64,000 nt of DNA from Endozoicomonas sp. NE40 (GTDB taxonomy: Bacteria > Pseudomonadota > Gammaproteobacteria > Pseudomonadales > Endozoicomonadaceae): NCBI RefSeq assembly GCF_040549045.1, contig NZ_JBEWTB010000002.1:3770501-3834500 (forward strand), in the 5' to 3' direction. Both the position numbers and the translations under genes were made by a program. The notes under the pieces were generated by a model. The model had not been told where the DNA came from. It saw only the letters and a list, made by a program, of their open reading frames with translations, and searched no databases. Positions 6,958 to 15,448 of this stretch are shown here, piece after piece. Every line of letters begins with the position of its first letter. Position 1 is the first letter of the stretch.

Positions 6958-8928
6958 TTAACGTCTTGTAGAGAGCGATTTCCGACGAACAAGCGGGTAG
7001 GTAAAACTGTTCTTCGTTGATTTATTGATGACCCTGATCTGTCTGATACCTGTAGAGGCAATATCACCATAGACCGACACCTCCAGATCCTCCGGGGTAA
7101 ACTCAGGGAACCTGCTTTTTAGCTTCAGATCAAGACTGGCCTGACCAATATTGAGATGTTTTATTCCGTGAGTGTCATGCCGGTTTACATACCAGACGAT
7201 TTCGCCTGGCATAACATTGATCCCAACTGCCACTTCCTGCATCAGCGCTATCGGCCCCAGTCCTCCCCAGCCAACAAAGTAACCTTGTGCCGCAGGCGAT
7301 GAACCTCTGCCTCCGGTCGATGGGTTGTTGTACTCGTAGATTCTGGAAGCAAAAGAATGCTCACTATCCCTGGTACTTTCCAGCAAACATGATCCTTTCA
7401 TGCTGTTATCCAGCAAACAGGAACCCTCCATGGTACTGGACAGCAGGTCGAGATAACGCCTGGTGGCTTTTACCGCAATGTCCCAGGCTTCAGGAACCAT
7501 CTGGCTGTAGTTCATCAGCCCCTGAATGGTAATGTAATTGAGTGGCGGCCAGACCCCTCCTTTCCAGTAGTTTCCCGTCGGGCTAAATTCCGGATGACTG
7601 GCTGCCAGTGTCGGGAATGGCATGTAAGTATTAAAATGACTGGCTGACTTCAGAAACCTGAGCATCGCTTTGGCCCGGGAGGGATTAGCGATGTTGGCGT
7701 ACAGCGCCCAATATCCGGACAGGGTGTAGGTTTGGTCTTTGTTGTTGCAGGACTTGTTCACATTAAAGTAAAAACGGTATTCATCATCCCACATGCACTG
7801 GTTGATCAGCGACTTCAGTCTGTCTGATTTAGTTTGCCAGACCTTTGCATTTTCCGGATAGTTGAGTTGGGCTTCAATGTTTGCCATGGCATCGTAATGA
7901 AGCTTCATCTGGGCTGAAATATCGAAGGACGCATCATTTTTCCTGATCAACAGGTCGTAATAGTCCGGTTTTTCCAATCCCGCTGCTTCTGTTTGAAACG
8001 CTTTCCAGTGTTGAAACTGGCTGGGCAGGTTATCCATTCCAGAAGCCATGACCCGTTGCCAGAACAGTCCTTTCAGCTCGCCCTCTTTGATTTGACGCTG
8101 ACTTTCCAGCCAGCGCGTATGTTCCCTCAGGGCATGAAGCACCCTTTTCAGACGGTCTGTGTCGCGGCTCAGCAGAAACGCCTGCCACTCGGCATGAGCA
8201 GCCAGTGGTGGATTATTTTTATTTTCCTCGGTGTAAATCTGGATCAATGGCTGAACCTGCTGCCGAATCTGCGACTTTTGTCTCCGGTAATAAATGGAGT
8301 ACAGATAATGGGTGACAATGTTGTAAACGGCGTTTACGCCGCGCATAACATTGAGCATCTCGGGAGGAGGAACAGGTTCTGAGTCAAGCCTGAGTAATAG
8401 ATGTTGCCCGGGAAATAACCGGTTTTCCCTACCGTCAGACAGAATTTCCCGGGGAATAAAGCCACTCAGGTGTTGCACACTGAAAAAACTGTCCAGCCCG
8501 CCACGGGTATTAATGTCCCGATGAGCATAGCGGGCAAAGCCCGCCTTGATCAGACACTGATCCCAGAAATATTCGTTATCTGAAAATTGGGAACTGGGGC
8601 GTGCCGGAACCTCTCTGCCGTTAAAGCTGTAGGAGACGGGTTCGCGAATATGATCGTAAAAGGTCTTCCAGGCGATTTCGTTGAGGTGTATCCAGCCCGG
8701 TTCGCCTGTGATGGTTAATCGGGGTATTTGATGGCTGTCCAGGGCTTTTTGATAGGAGGTAGGCTGTACCGGCCCGGGGTTTGCCGGGAAGTAACTACCC
8801 TGGCTTGAGTTTCCTTCGATTACTACATAGGACTGCTCTACCTTGTACTCATAAAGGTCAGCAGAGAATACGACTGACGAACAGGCCAGCAGGAAAGGGA
8901 CAAAATACTTCAGGCGTTTCATCATCAT
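6958..8928 (-). CDS. Secreted GH63/trehalase-like glycoside hydrolase
   Basis: 656 residues with an N-terminal signal peptide (KRLKYFVPFLLACSSVVFSA), so periplasmic or exported. The body has motifs of the (alpha/alpha)6-barrel GH63/MGH1-like group: EYFWDQCLIKAG, SGMDNLP (likely general acid Asp), GNYWKGGVWPPLNY and YEYNNPSTG (likely general base Glu). The family acts on alpha-glucosides and related oligosaccharides; the substrate here is unknown. Residues near 497-516 contain a tandem ten-residue repeat (MEGSCLLDN / MKGSCLLES). No sugar transporter or regulator adjoins it. It opens the accessory block that separates rplT from pheS. Confidence 0.8.
   Translation of the reverse strand: MMMKRLKYFVPFLLACSSVVFSADLYEYKVEQSYVVIEGNSSQGSYFPANPGPVQPTSYQKALDSHQIPRLTITGEPGWIHLNEIAWKTFYDHIREPVSYSFNGREVPARPSSQFSDNEYFWDQCLIKAGFARYAHRDINTRGGLDSFFSVQHLSGFIPREILSDGRENRLFPGQHLLLRLDSEPVPPPEMLNVMRGVNAVYNIVTHYLYSIYYRRQKSQIRQQVQPLIQIYTEENKNNPPLAAHAEWQAFLLSRDTDRLKRVLHALREHTRWLESQRQIKEGELKGLFWQRVMASGMDNLPSQFQHWKAFQTEAAGLEKPDYYDLLIRKNDASFDISAQMKLHYDAMANIEAQLNYPENAKVWQTKSDRLKSLINQCMWDDEYRFYFNVNKSCNNKDQTYTLSGYWALYANIANPSRAKAMLRFLKSASHFNTYMPFPTLAASHPEFSPTGNYWKGGVWPPLNYITIQGLMNYSQMVPEAWDIAVKATRRYLDLLSSTMEGSCLLDNSMKGSCLLESTRDSEHSFASRIYEYNNPSTGGRGSSPAAQGYFVGWGGLGPIALMQEVAVGINVMPGEIVWYVNRHDTHGIKHLNIGQASLDLKLKSRFPEFTPEDLEVSVYGDIASTGIRQIRVINKSTKNSFTYPLVRRKSLSTRR
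7381..7440. repeat. 30-bp tandem repeat inside the glycosidase gene
   Basis: Two diverged 30-bp units start with CAGCAAACA at 7381 and 7411, in frame, giving duplicated GSCLL-containing ten-residue units that add two cysteines within a loop between barrel motifs. Confidence 0.6.
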
Positions 8929-8991
8929 CCGTTTGAACAGTATGTTATTGATTATGCCTGAATACGCCCCAATGACAGGGTGGTCGGGTAC

Positions 8992-9014
8992 CCGGCTACT
9001 AATAAGGTAGCCGG
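8992..9014 (-). terminator. Hairpin downstream of the LysE-type gene
   Basis: CCGGCTAC (8992-8999) pairs with GTAGCCGG (9007-9014) around a 7-base loop. It lies between the minus-strand exporter gene, whose stop is at 9125, and the glycosidase start at 8928. There is no clear T-run, so it may be a weak terminator or an mRNA-stabilising hairpin. Confidence 0.35.
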
Positions 9015-9124
9015 AATTGTGGATTTTGAAAGGTACGTTAGCACAAAATACAAGAGGTCAATTCTGCCGGCTGGTATGCTGCTCCGTTTTTTTTGAACTG
9101 ATTTTTCTGGAAAAGCCGCTGTGA

Positions 9125-9739
9125 TTAAGGAAAATACTTCAAGGCAAGTTCGATGATGACAGGCGTGATTGATGCGATGAGCAAGAGTGCCATGGAAACA
9201 TTGAATAATCGCTGTTGCATTTCATTTTTCAGTATTTTTTTGAGATTGGCACCAAAAAAGAGCCAGAGTGCCGTACACGGGAACATCATGATAAAAAAAG
9301 CAAGGGTTATATAGTATACCTGCATAAGAATATCACTATCATCGGTGGTGTAAGCGGCGATAGCTTCGGTGGCCATAATCCATGCTTTCGGGTTGATCCA
9401 CTGGAAAACAGCAGCCTGTATAAAAGTAAAGGGGGTTGTTTTATTGTCGCGGGTTGCGGTTCCGGATGCCGTTGCCACATGGTAGGCCAGATAGAAAAAA
9501 TAAAGTATCCCCGTCACTTTTATAATTTCATGTAATAATGGAAATTCATGAAATACGACGTCAAAGCCGAGGCCGACGGCTGCCACCATAACGGGTAAGC
9601 CGATACAGACCCCCAGATAGTGAGGCAGGCTTTTTCTGATGCCATAATTCAAGCCTGAACTCGTGATCATGATCACGTTGGGTCCGGGCGTCACTGCAGT
9701 CGTGAAGGAAAACAGCAGAACTGCAAGATAGTTCTCCAC
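9125..9739 (-). CDS. LysE/RhtB-family amino-acid exporter
   Basis: 204 residues, about six hydrophobic segments, with the family signature at the N-terminus (FTTAVTPGPNVIMITSSGLNYGIRKSLP) and the QAAVFQWINPKAWIMA region typical of RhtB/EamB-type proteins. These inner-membrane carriers export amino acids such as homoserine, threonine, cysteine or O-acetylserine; the substrate cannot be read from sequence. The start is GTG at 9739 with GGAG five bases upstream; the ATG at 9750 is in another frame. It stands alone between unrelated genes. Confidence 0.88.
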   Translation of the reverse strand: MENYLAVLLFSFTTAVTPGPNVIMITSSGLNYGIRKSLPHYLGVCIGLPVMVAAVGLGFDVVFHEFPLLHEIIKVTGILYFFYLAYHVATASGTATRDNKTTPFTFIQAAVFQWINPKAWIMATEAIAAYTTDDSDILMQVYYITLAFFIMMFPCTALWLFFGANLKKILKNEMQQRLFNVSMALLLIASITPVIIELALKYFP

Positions 9740-9814
9740 CGTAGCTCCATCATTAAAAAGGCTTTCATGCTCAAGGCAATAACGATGGTCCAGTATAGTT
9801 TATATGGCTAATGT

Positions 9815-10393
9815 TCAGTTTTGCCGTTTGGCATGCCGCTCCCGGTTTTCCAGTTTTTCCTTCTCACTTTTACGCAGCGATACATACACCGCTCCGCTAC
9901 CACCGTGCTCCCGCAGGGCGGTGTGAAATGACAATACCTGATCGAACTCTCTCAGCCAGGTATTGACGTAGCTTTTCATTTTGGCTGGCGGTGAGCTGTT
10001 ATGGCCTCGACCGTGAACAATCAGTACGTTGCGTAGTTCATGCTCTGTGCAGTCGTTAATAAACTGAAAAATAGCTGCCCGGGCTTCTTTTACGGTGTGC
10101 TGGTAGAGATCGAGCCGGGCTTCATTATCGTATTTGGCCAGTCTCAGCTTTTTAAAGACACCTTCCTGTACACCGGATTTTTTGTACTCCAGATGATCAT
10201 GGGGTTTAACCCATTTTGGGTTATCCAGTGACAGAAAATTAGGGTCAGACAACTCCTGTTGAGCCGCATGACGGCGCTGCTGCTGTCCGGGGGTCTCCCT
10301 GTGCGACTTTTTGATGTCTGCAGTCACTGATTGTTTGATGGGAATAACGTCCTGCATCTCCTGCAGGAAAAGGTTGTGATCTTCGAGGCTCAT
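9815..10393 (-). CDS. smrA: Smr-domain protein SmrA (YdaL)
   Basis: 192 residues, close to Escherichia coli YdaL/SmrA in length and end to end: N-terminal SLEDHNLFLQEMQDVIPIKQ, the middle VQEGVFKKLRLAKYDNEARLDLY, and the Smr domain with NVLIVHGRGHNSSP, SYVNTWL and GGSGAVYVSLRK, ending ENRERHAKR. Smr domains are related to the C-terminal nuclease domain of MutS2, and Smr proteins have been linked to endonuclease activity and to rescue of collided ribosomes; the SmrA role is less defined. Cytoplasmic. It is divergent from the small ydcH-like gene. Confidence 0.9.
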   Translation of the reverse strand: MSLEDHNLFLQEMQDVIPIKQSVTADIKKSHRETPGQQQRRHAAQQELSDPNFLSLDNPKWVKPHDHLEYKKSGVQEGVFKKLRLAKYDNEARLDLYQHTVKEARAAIFQFINDCTEHELRNVLIVHGRGHNSSPPAKMKSYVNTWLREFDQVLSFHTALREHGGSGAVYVSLRKSEKEKLENRERHAKRQN

Positions 10394-10528
10394 GGTTTTT
10401 TACGAAAACAAATGTAGGCCAAGCTTATCAAAGAGAAGATTTTAAGCAAAAGCCCGGGAAATCGAAGGGGAGTATGTAGGTGCCGATGTTGTACTAGACT
10501 TTGCCTGTACTCAACAGGAGGGCAGGCA

Positions 10529-10783
10529 ATGCTCAGAACCAAGCACAACCTGACAGACGATTTTGATCTGATGCAGGATCGCGTTTCCATGTTGAAGCAG
10601 AATGATCAGGAGTTTCAGCGCCTGAGCAGGGTGTATGCAGAACTGGACCACAAAGTCAGAGGGTTGGAAATGCGCGATGTTCCGACCAGTGACGAGCATT
10701 TTGTCGGCTTGAAGACACAGCGTGTGCGCATTAAGGATGTGCTTTACCAGCGACTGAAAGAGTGGGATGAAATAGGCCGTTGA
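10529..10783 (+). CDS. YdcH-family (DUF465) small protein
   Basis: 84 residues, wholly helical and charged, with the DUF465 pattern: FDLMQDRVSMLKQNDQEFQRLSRVYAELDHKV then LKTQRVRIKDVLYQRLK. Function unknown; members are small cytosolic coiled-coil proteins. AGGAGG at 10514-10519 gives a strong ribosome site before ATG. Divergent from smrA. Confidence 0.85.
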   Translation: MLRTKHNLTDDFDLMQDRVSMLKQNDQEFQRLSRVYAELDHKVRGLEMRDVPTSDEHFVGLKTQRVRIKDVLYQRLKEWDEIGR

Positions 10784-10848
10784 ATTAAACTCAGCTTTTG
10801 TTGCAGGGACTGCTCTTGCAGCCCCCCTGCTTATGTACCTGTTGCCAG

Positions 10849-11976
10849 TCAGTGAGAGTAACAGCCATCCCAGTCTTTCCAGACCGCTTCAAGCCCTCTG
10901 GCTTTGATAGCATCCGCTACCTGTTCAGGACGACGATTGTCGTCAATAGCAAACTGCTCCAGTGCCGTATGTTCCAGAAACTCGTCGTTTACATAACCGC
11001 CAGGCTGGGTGCTGGAAAAAGCACTCATCGTGGTGACCCCCAGGGGTAGAACGTTGTCTCTGAAACGGGCTGATTCTCTGGTTGACAACGATAGCTCAGC
11101 TTCCGGTTTGAACAGTCGGTAAGCACAGATAAGCTGTACCAGTTGCCGGTCGGAAATAAGCGATACAGGGTTCAGTTCCCCCTCGCAGGGGCGCAGCCTT
11201 GGAAAGGAGATGGAGTAGCGGGTACGCCAGTAGGTTTTTTCCAGATAATCCAGATGTGCCGCTACCATGGCGGCGTCGGTGCGCCAGTCTTCAAGACCAA
11301 TCAGTGCCCCAATGCCGATTTTGTCGATGCCCGCTTTGCCCAGACGATCAGGGGTTTCGAGCCGGTAATCAAAGTCTGCTTTGCTGCCGCGTAAGTGTAC
11401 TTTGTTATAGGTCGGGCGGTGATAGGTTTCCTGATAGACCAGAACAGCGTCCAGCCCCAGGCTCATCAGTTCTTCATAATCGCTCTGGTCCAGCGGCTGG
11501 ACTTCCATGCTGATGTGGGAAAAGTGCATACGCAGCTTTGGCAGAACCTGACGGAAATAGTCCATCCCAACAGTTCCCGGTGCTTCTCCGGTGACCAGTA
11601 GCAGGTGTTCAAACCCATGGGCTTTGATCGCTTTGATCTCAGCATCCAGATCATCCATCGACAACGTTTTGCGACGAATTTTGTTGCCCAGACTGAAGCC
11701 GCAGTATGTGCAGATGTTTGTACACTTGTTGGACAGGTACAGAGGGATATATAACTGAATGGTGTTGCCAAATCGTTGTCGGGTCAGCTGCAGGCTTTTC
11801 TTTGCCATCAGTTCCAGATAAGGGCTGGCCGCCGGTGAAATCAGGGCAAGGAACTGGTCGTGATTCAGACGACGGTCAGAGAGTGCCTGCTCCACATCGG
11901 CAGCGGTTTTACTGGCAATGGAGAGTTTTATCTCATTCCAGTCGAGCCGGTTGAATGTATCGAGAAAACTCATCAC
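10849..11976 (-). CDS. thiH: Tyrosine lyase ThiH (2-iminoacetate synthase)
   Basis: Radical-SAM enzyme that splits tyrosine into 2-iminoacetate (dehydroglycine) and p-cresol for the thiazole half of thiamine. 375 residues, the normal length. The iron-sulfur motif CTNICTYCGF (CxxxCxxC) lies near residue 90 and is followed by GNKIRRKTLSMDDLDAEI and the HLLLVTGEAPGTVG loop. Its start overlaps the thiG stop by 4 bases (ATGA), so the two are coupled. Operon order thiS-thiG-thiH on the minus strand. Confidence 0.97.
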   Translation of the reverse strand: MMSFLDTFNRLDWNEIKLSIASKTAADVEQALSDRRLNHDQFLALISPAASPYLELMAKKSLQLTRQRFGNTIQLYIPLYLSNKCTNICTYCGFSLGNKIRRKTLSMDDLDAEIKAIKAHGFEHLLLVTGEAPGTVGMDYFRQVLPKLRMHFSHISMEVQPLDQSDYEELMSLGLDAVLVYQETYHRPTYNKVHLRGSKADFDYRLETPDRLGKAGIDKIGIGALIGLEDWRTDAAMVAAHLDYLEKTYWRTRYSISFPRLRPCEGELNPVSLISDRQLVQLICAYRLFKPEAELSLSTRESARFRDNVLPLGVTTMSAFSSTQPGGYVNDEFLEHTALEQFAIDDNRRPEQVADAIKARGLEAVWKDWDGCYSH

Positions 11977-12743
11977 ATATCATCCAGAAAAGCGGTCAGG
12001 GGGCTGCTGGCCTGTGCTTCAAGGCTTCGTGAGCCAAGACCTGCCTCGTAAGCTCTGCGGCCTGCGCTGACAGCCTCTTTAAACGCAATAGCCATGGCGA
12101 CCGGATTCGGGGAAACGGCAATGGCGGTGTTTACCAGCACGGCGTCTGCACCCAGTTCCATAGCCAGTGCCGCATCCGAGGGACTGCCAATACCGGCATC
12201 GACTACAACCGGTACTTGGGTCTGTTCAATAATGATTTGCAGGAACTCACGGGTTTTCAGACCCAGGTTGCTGCCAATGGGAGAGCCCAGCGGCATCACG
12301 GCAGCAGCACCGGCTTCTTCAAGGTGTTTGCACAAAACCGGATCGGCATGGATATAAGGCAGAACAATAAAACCCTGCTGCGCTAACTGTTCACAGGCTT
12401 TGAGGGTTTCGATGGGATCAGGCAGAAGGTATTTCGGGTCGGGATGGATTTCCAGTTTCAGCCAGTTGGTCTGCAGGGCTTCCCGTGCCAGCTGTGCTGC
12501 ATAAACGGCTTCTTTGGCGTCCCGGGCTCCTGACGTGTTGGGTAACAGGTTGATGTGTGGCTGCTGGAGTAATGGTTCCAGAATGTCGTCATCCTGCGAG
12601 TACAGGTCGACCCGTTTCAGCGCCATGGTCACCAGCTCACTGTCAGAAGCGATAATGGCCTCTGTCATGGCCTGTCGGTTTTGAAACTTCCCTGTCCCGG
12701 TAAACAGTCGGGAATTAAATAGTTTGTCCGCGATTTTCAGCAT
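11973..12743 (-). CDS. thiG: Thiazole synthase ThiG
   Basis: Joins 1-deoxy-D-xylulose 5-phosphate, dehydroglycine and ThiS-borne sulfur into the thiazole phosphate of thiamine. 256 residues, full length, TIM-barrel type. Seen: SRLFTGTGKF at the N-terminus, NWLKLEIHPDPKYL (the region of the Schiff-base lysine), VMPLGSPIGSNLGL and VPVVVDAGIGSPSDAALAMELGADAVLVNTAIA (phosphate loop). It overlaps thiH by 4 bases and follows thiS by 63 bases. Confidence 0.98.
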   Translation of the reverse strand: MLKIADKLFNSRLFTGTGKFQNRQAMTEAIIASDSELVTMALKRVDLYSQDDDILEPLLQQPHINLLPNTSGARDAKEAVYAAQLAREALQTNWLKLEIHPDPKYLLPDPIETLKACEQLAQQGFIVLPYIHADPVLCKHLEEAGAAAVMPLGSPIGSNLGLKTREFLQIIIEQTQVPVVVDAGIGSPSDAALAMELGADAVLVNTAIAVSPNPVAMAIAFKEAVSAGRRAYEAGLGSRSLEAQASSPLTAFLDDM

Positions 12744-12806
12744 TCTGGTCTGATCTGTTGTAATAAGAAAGAAAGGTTGGACGGTTCAGCTATTCAACCA
12801 CCCCTG

Positions 12807-13007
12807 TTATCCGCCAGCGGTCGCTTTAATCAGGGTGACCTGGTCGCCGTCTGCAAGTGTGTGGTTGCTCCACTGTGAACGACTGACAATCTGGCTGTTT
12901 ATTGCCAGAGCCACCCCTTTTTCTTCCTGGCTCAGTACTTTTAGCAGCTCCCTGAGGTTCAGGGCGCTTTTAATGGTGACTGGCTGGTCATTTACCTTGA
13001 TTTGCAT
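12807..13007 (-). CDS. thiS: Sulfur carrier protein ThiS
   Basis: 66 residues from ATG 13007 (MQIKVNDQPVTIKSALNLRELL) to the terminal Gly-Gly (TLIKATAGG) that becomes the thiocarboxylate donating sulfur to ThiG. A TTG four codons upstream could extend it, but ATG matches the family. It is first in thiSGH. The upstream region shows neither the CUGAGA nor the GGGGUGCC motif of a TPP riboswitch, so that control is not visible here; thiC, thiE and thiF are not in the window. Confidence 0.95.
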   Translation of the reverse strand: MQIKVNDQPVTIKSALNLRELLKVLSQEEKGVALAINSQIVSRSQWSNHTLADGDQVTLIKATAGG

Positions 13008-13330
13008 TCGGTTCCACAAACGTTGCGATGGCTACTTATCAAACTGGCGATTCTAATCAAAGATGCAGAACCTTCATAGGGGTTTTTGCTAAAGGCAGAT
13101 AAATCCGATGATGACCAGGCGGTTCCTGCAGAATTTTTCGACGAGGTTTGCAAAATCAATTTCTGTCCTTCTGAAGAAAGAAAAATGGTGAGAAATCGTC
13201 TTGCCCTCTGAAACGATGAACTAGACTTTACCGCCTGTTCAGGAGGGCGTTCGGCGTTATCCATCTTCTGAACAAACTAAAGAGCTTATGGATTAAGTCA
13301 TGTTATTTTTTTCAATACCAAAGGTTTTCT
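13008..13330. other. Divergent intergenic region, thiS / secreted unknown
   Basis: A 323-base AT-rich gap between thiS (minus) and the plus-strand gene at 13331. It must hold promoters for both. I see no TPP riboswitch motif, repeat or convincing ORF; a 90-codon minus-strand frame here is not supported. Confidence 0.5.
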
Positions 13331-14332
13331 ATGAATGGCCCAATAAACCACTTCAGGTTCATTACCCTGTTCTGTTTCATGCTGTTCGGTGTTTTAACCG
13401 ATAGTGCATCAGGCAGTACACTCAACTATGTTCTGAAATTTAATTCTAATAGTGACCTTGGCGACCTTTCTTTTACCGTGCTGACGGATGAGGAAGCACG
13501 AGCCCATGAGAGAGCTGTCGAGACGGAGGCGGAAGCACGAACCCGTCATCCCGGCCAAAGCGACTCAGACAGAACATATGAAATCTTTACAACGCTTACA
13601 GCGAATCAACCTCAAACGACCTTAATCTTCATCCCTGCGAATTTGCAGCAAGAAGCTGCAAGAGGGATTCGCTATGCTACTTATGCCCGGAACCTCGAAA
13701 CGGCTGAACGCTCCCCGGCAGTGGGGTTCGGTGAACCAGAAGGCCCCTCTCTTTCGTCATTAACGGATATTCATCGCTCACGTCAGTCCGAACAAGCAGG
13801 TTCTCTGACTGAACAGCATTGGACTAATGTCATCATGACTCATTTTCCTAACATTAATTTAACGGGAGGTCATGCACGGGCCCTGGGTTATCAGAGAGTT
13901 CTTTTTTCACCGCTTTTTAATTCTGTTACTTATGAAGTTTCTTCTGAGGGGAGTGGTTATTACAACGTCACTTTTGTCGCGAGAGCTTTTGCAAGCAGAG
14001 ATACACATAGCGAAATTTCGATCCCGGCCCGTATCTATATGAATGATGCCGGTATCCCTGTTCATGTGACCTTTGAATTTAATTCAGTTCCGTTTTCTGT
14101 AGAAGCAGATGACCGGGCAGGAACCGAAACGCAAGAAATAGCCATTACTTTTAGTGATGAGGAAGATGATACTCCCGGAGAACAACCGGCTGAAGAAATT
14201 AGGTACGAACTCATTCAACGAGGGGGTAATACCACGACGAGTGCCAACCTGTTGCGGCTTCAGGAGCATCCGCGACCTCACCCACCTCACCAACATTTCC
14301 CATTTAACCCTTCTGCTTCAGGCTCTTTCTAA
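13331..14332 (+). CDS. Secreted protein of unknown family
   Basis: 333 residues. The N-terminus FRFITLFCFMLFGVLTDSASG is a signal peptide. The mature part has beta-strand-like segments (STLNYVLKFNSNSDLGDLSFTVL, SVTYEVSSEGSGYYNVTFVARAF, IPARIYMNDAGIPVHVTFEFNSVPF) separated by an acidic, Arg/Glu-rich helix. It ends in a low-complexity His/Pro segment (HPRPHPPHQHFPFNPSASG) that could bind metal. I recognise no domain. It is the first of three secreted unknowns before pheS and converges with the lectin-like gene only 13 bases away. Confidence 0.75.
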   Translation: MNGPINHFRFITLFCFMLFGVLTDSASGSTLNYVLKFNSNSDLGDLSFTVLTDEEARAHERAVETEAEARTRHPGQSDSDRTYEIFTTLTANQPQTTLIFIPANLQQEAARGIRYATYARNLETAERSPAVGFGEPEGPSLSSLTDIHRSRQSEQAGSLTEQHWTNVIMTHFPNINLTGGHARALGYQRVLFSPLFNSVTYEVSSEGSGYYNVTFVARAFASRDTHSEISIPARIYMNDAGIPVHVTFEFNSVPFSVEADDRAGTETQEIAITFSDEEDDTPGEQPAEEIRYELIQRGGNTTTSANLLRLQEHPRPHPPHQHFPFNPSASGSF

Positions 14333-14345
14333 CAGAATAATGGAG

Positions 14346-15194
14346 TCAGGGTTGGGGGGGCATATTGTCAGGCGATACGGGCCAGCTGTCTAACCCCTCC
14401 AGCCCGGGGGCAGGGATGAAGTTCTTGTCTTTGACGGTGGGGGGCTCTGATGGTTCGCCGGACTCTGTTTGTGTGGTTCTGGTTTCTAACGGTGTGATAC
14501 AGAGATTTTTAACGGCAATTTCAGCGTCAGCAGCACCGGTGCCTGCAGAGAAGCCCAGACCGGAATAACGGGTATGAAGGTCAGCGTGATGATTAAGAAC
14601 CGGCTGGTTATTGGCGTAAACCCGAATGCGGTCCTTCGTCACCGCCACTTTGACGGGTATCCATTGACGCTGGGAGTAGGCTTTTCTGAAACGGTCCCAA
14701 TCAAGGAGCCTGTTATTCTGTCCGGTCAGGGAGATGCTGCGGGAGCCATAGAGTTTAAACAGGACGGCATAACCATCGCCTTCCTGTTTAAGGCCAAGAC
14801 TGTCACCATCCGGTGGTGTGCCATAGTCCGAAGTATCTTTCAGGAAGAAGAAAGCCAGTCCATCGGCAGAGTTCCAGATCGCCCACTCACTCCCGTCATC
14901 GTCCCAGGTGCTGTAACTGAAGGTCACCTCAAAAGGAGGTTTTACCGGGCTGGAAATGGCAGCGGCTACACCGGTCTGGTACTGGTTGTCGGGAATGAGC
15001 AGCATTTCCTGTTTATCTCCAACAACAGGCAGTTTTGGGCGTTTCATGTTGTTGTAAAACTGCCAGCCTTTTTCTTTAAAGGTGTAACAGGTGGCTTCAT
15101 TGCCTCTTTGTCCGGCAGGCACAGGTGCCGAATAACTGTTGTTGGATAGTATCAGTGTGCTGAAGATAAGGAGGGTCAGGCTCAGTGACGACAT
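14346..15194 (-). CDS. Secreted lectin-like (concanavalin-fold) protein
   Basis: 282 residues from ATG 15194 (AGGA about 7 bases upstream; an in-frame ATG at 15209 lacks one). The signal peptide SLSLTLLIFSTLILSNNSYSA predicts export. The central region WAIWNSADGLAFFFLKDTSDYG ... SLGLKQEGDGYAVLFKLYGSRSIS ... WIPVKVAVTKDRIRVYANNQPV ... YSGLGFSAGTG follows the strand order of L-type lectin/LamG-like domains, suggesting carbohydrate binding. The C-terminus is a Pro/Glu/Thr-rich tail. The fold call is inference from pattern; the ligand is unknown. It lies opposite to and between two other secreted unknowns. Confidence 0.65.
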   Translation of the reverse strand: MSSLSLTLLIFSTLILSNNSYSAPVPAGQRGNEATCYTFKEKGWQFYNNMKRPKLPVVGDKQEMLLIPDNQYQTGVAAAISSPVKPPFEVTFSYSTWDDDGSEWAIWNSADGLAFFFLKDTSDYGTPPDGDSLGLKQEGDGYAVLFKLYGSRSISLTGQNNRLLDWDRFRKAYSQRQWIPVKVAVTKDRIRVYANNQPVLNHHADLHTRYSGLGFSAGTGAADAEIAVKNLCITPLETRTTQTESGEPSEPPTVKDKNFIPAPGLEGLDSWPVSPDNMPPQP

Positions 15195-15448
15195 GGTTAA
15201 TTCCTGCATTCGGGTTAACGTTCATATCGTTCGCTGGTATTGAAATCTTGAGGCCTGGCTAAGCCGTACCATGACGCTGGCGGTCATTATTAGTGAATGA
15301 TGGAAATCATTAGACAGCGTTAAGGATAGAGCTATTTTTATCTGAAGCTTCATAAAATGAAAGACGACAAATAGCACCTGTCCTACTTTCTTTAAAAAAG
15401 CAAACCTATAAAAAATCAAAATTTAGTGGCTTTGTGAGGTAGCGGATA

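Noticed and set aside
13008..13330. TPP riboswitch in front of thiS
   Set aside because: Neither the CUGAGA nor the GGGGUGCC element was found on the minus strand.
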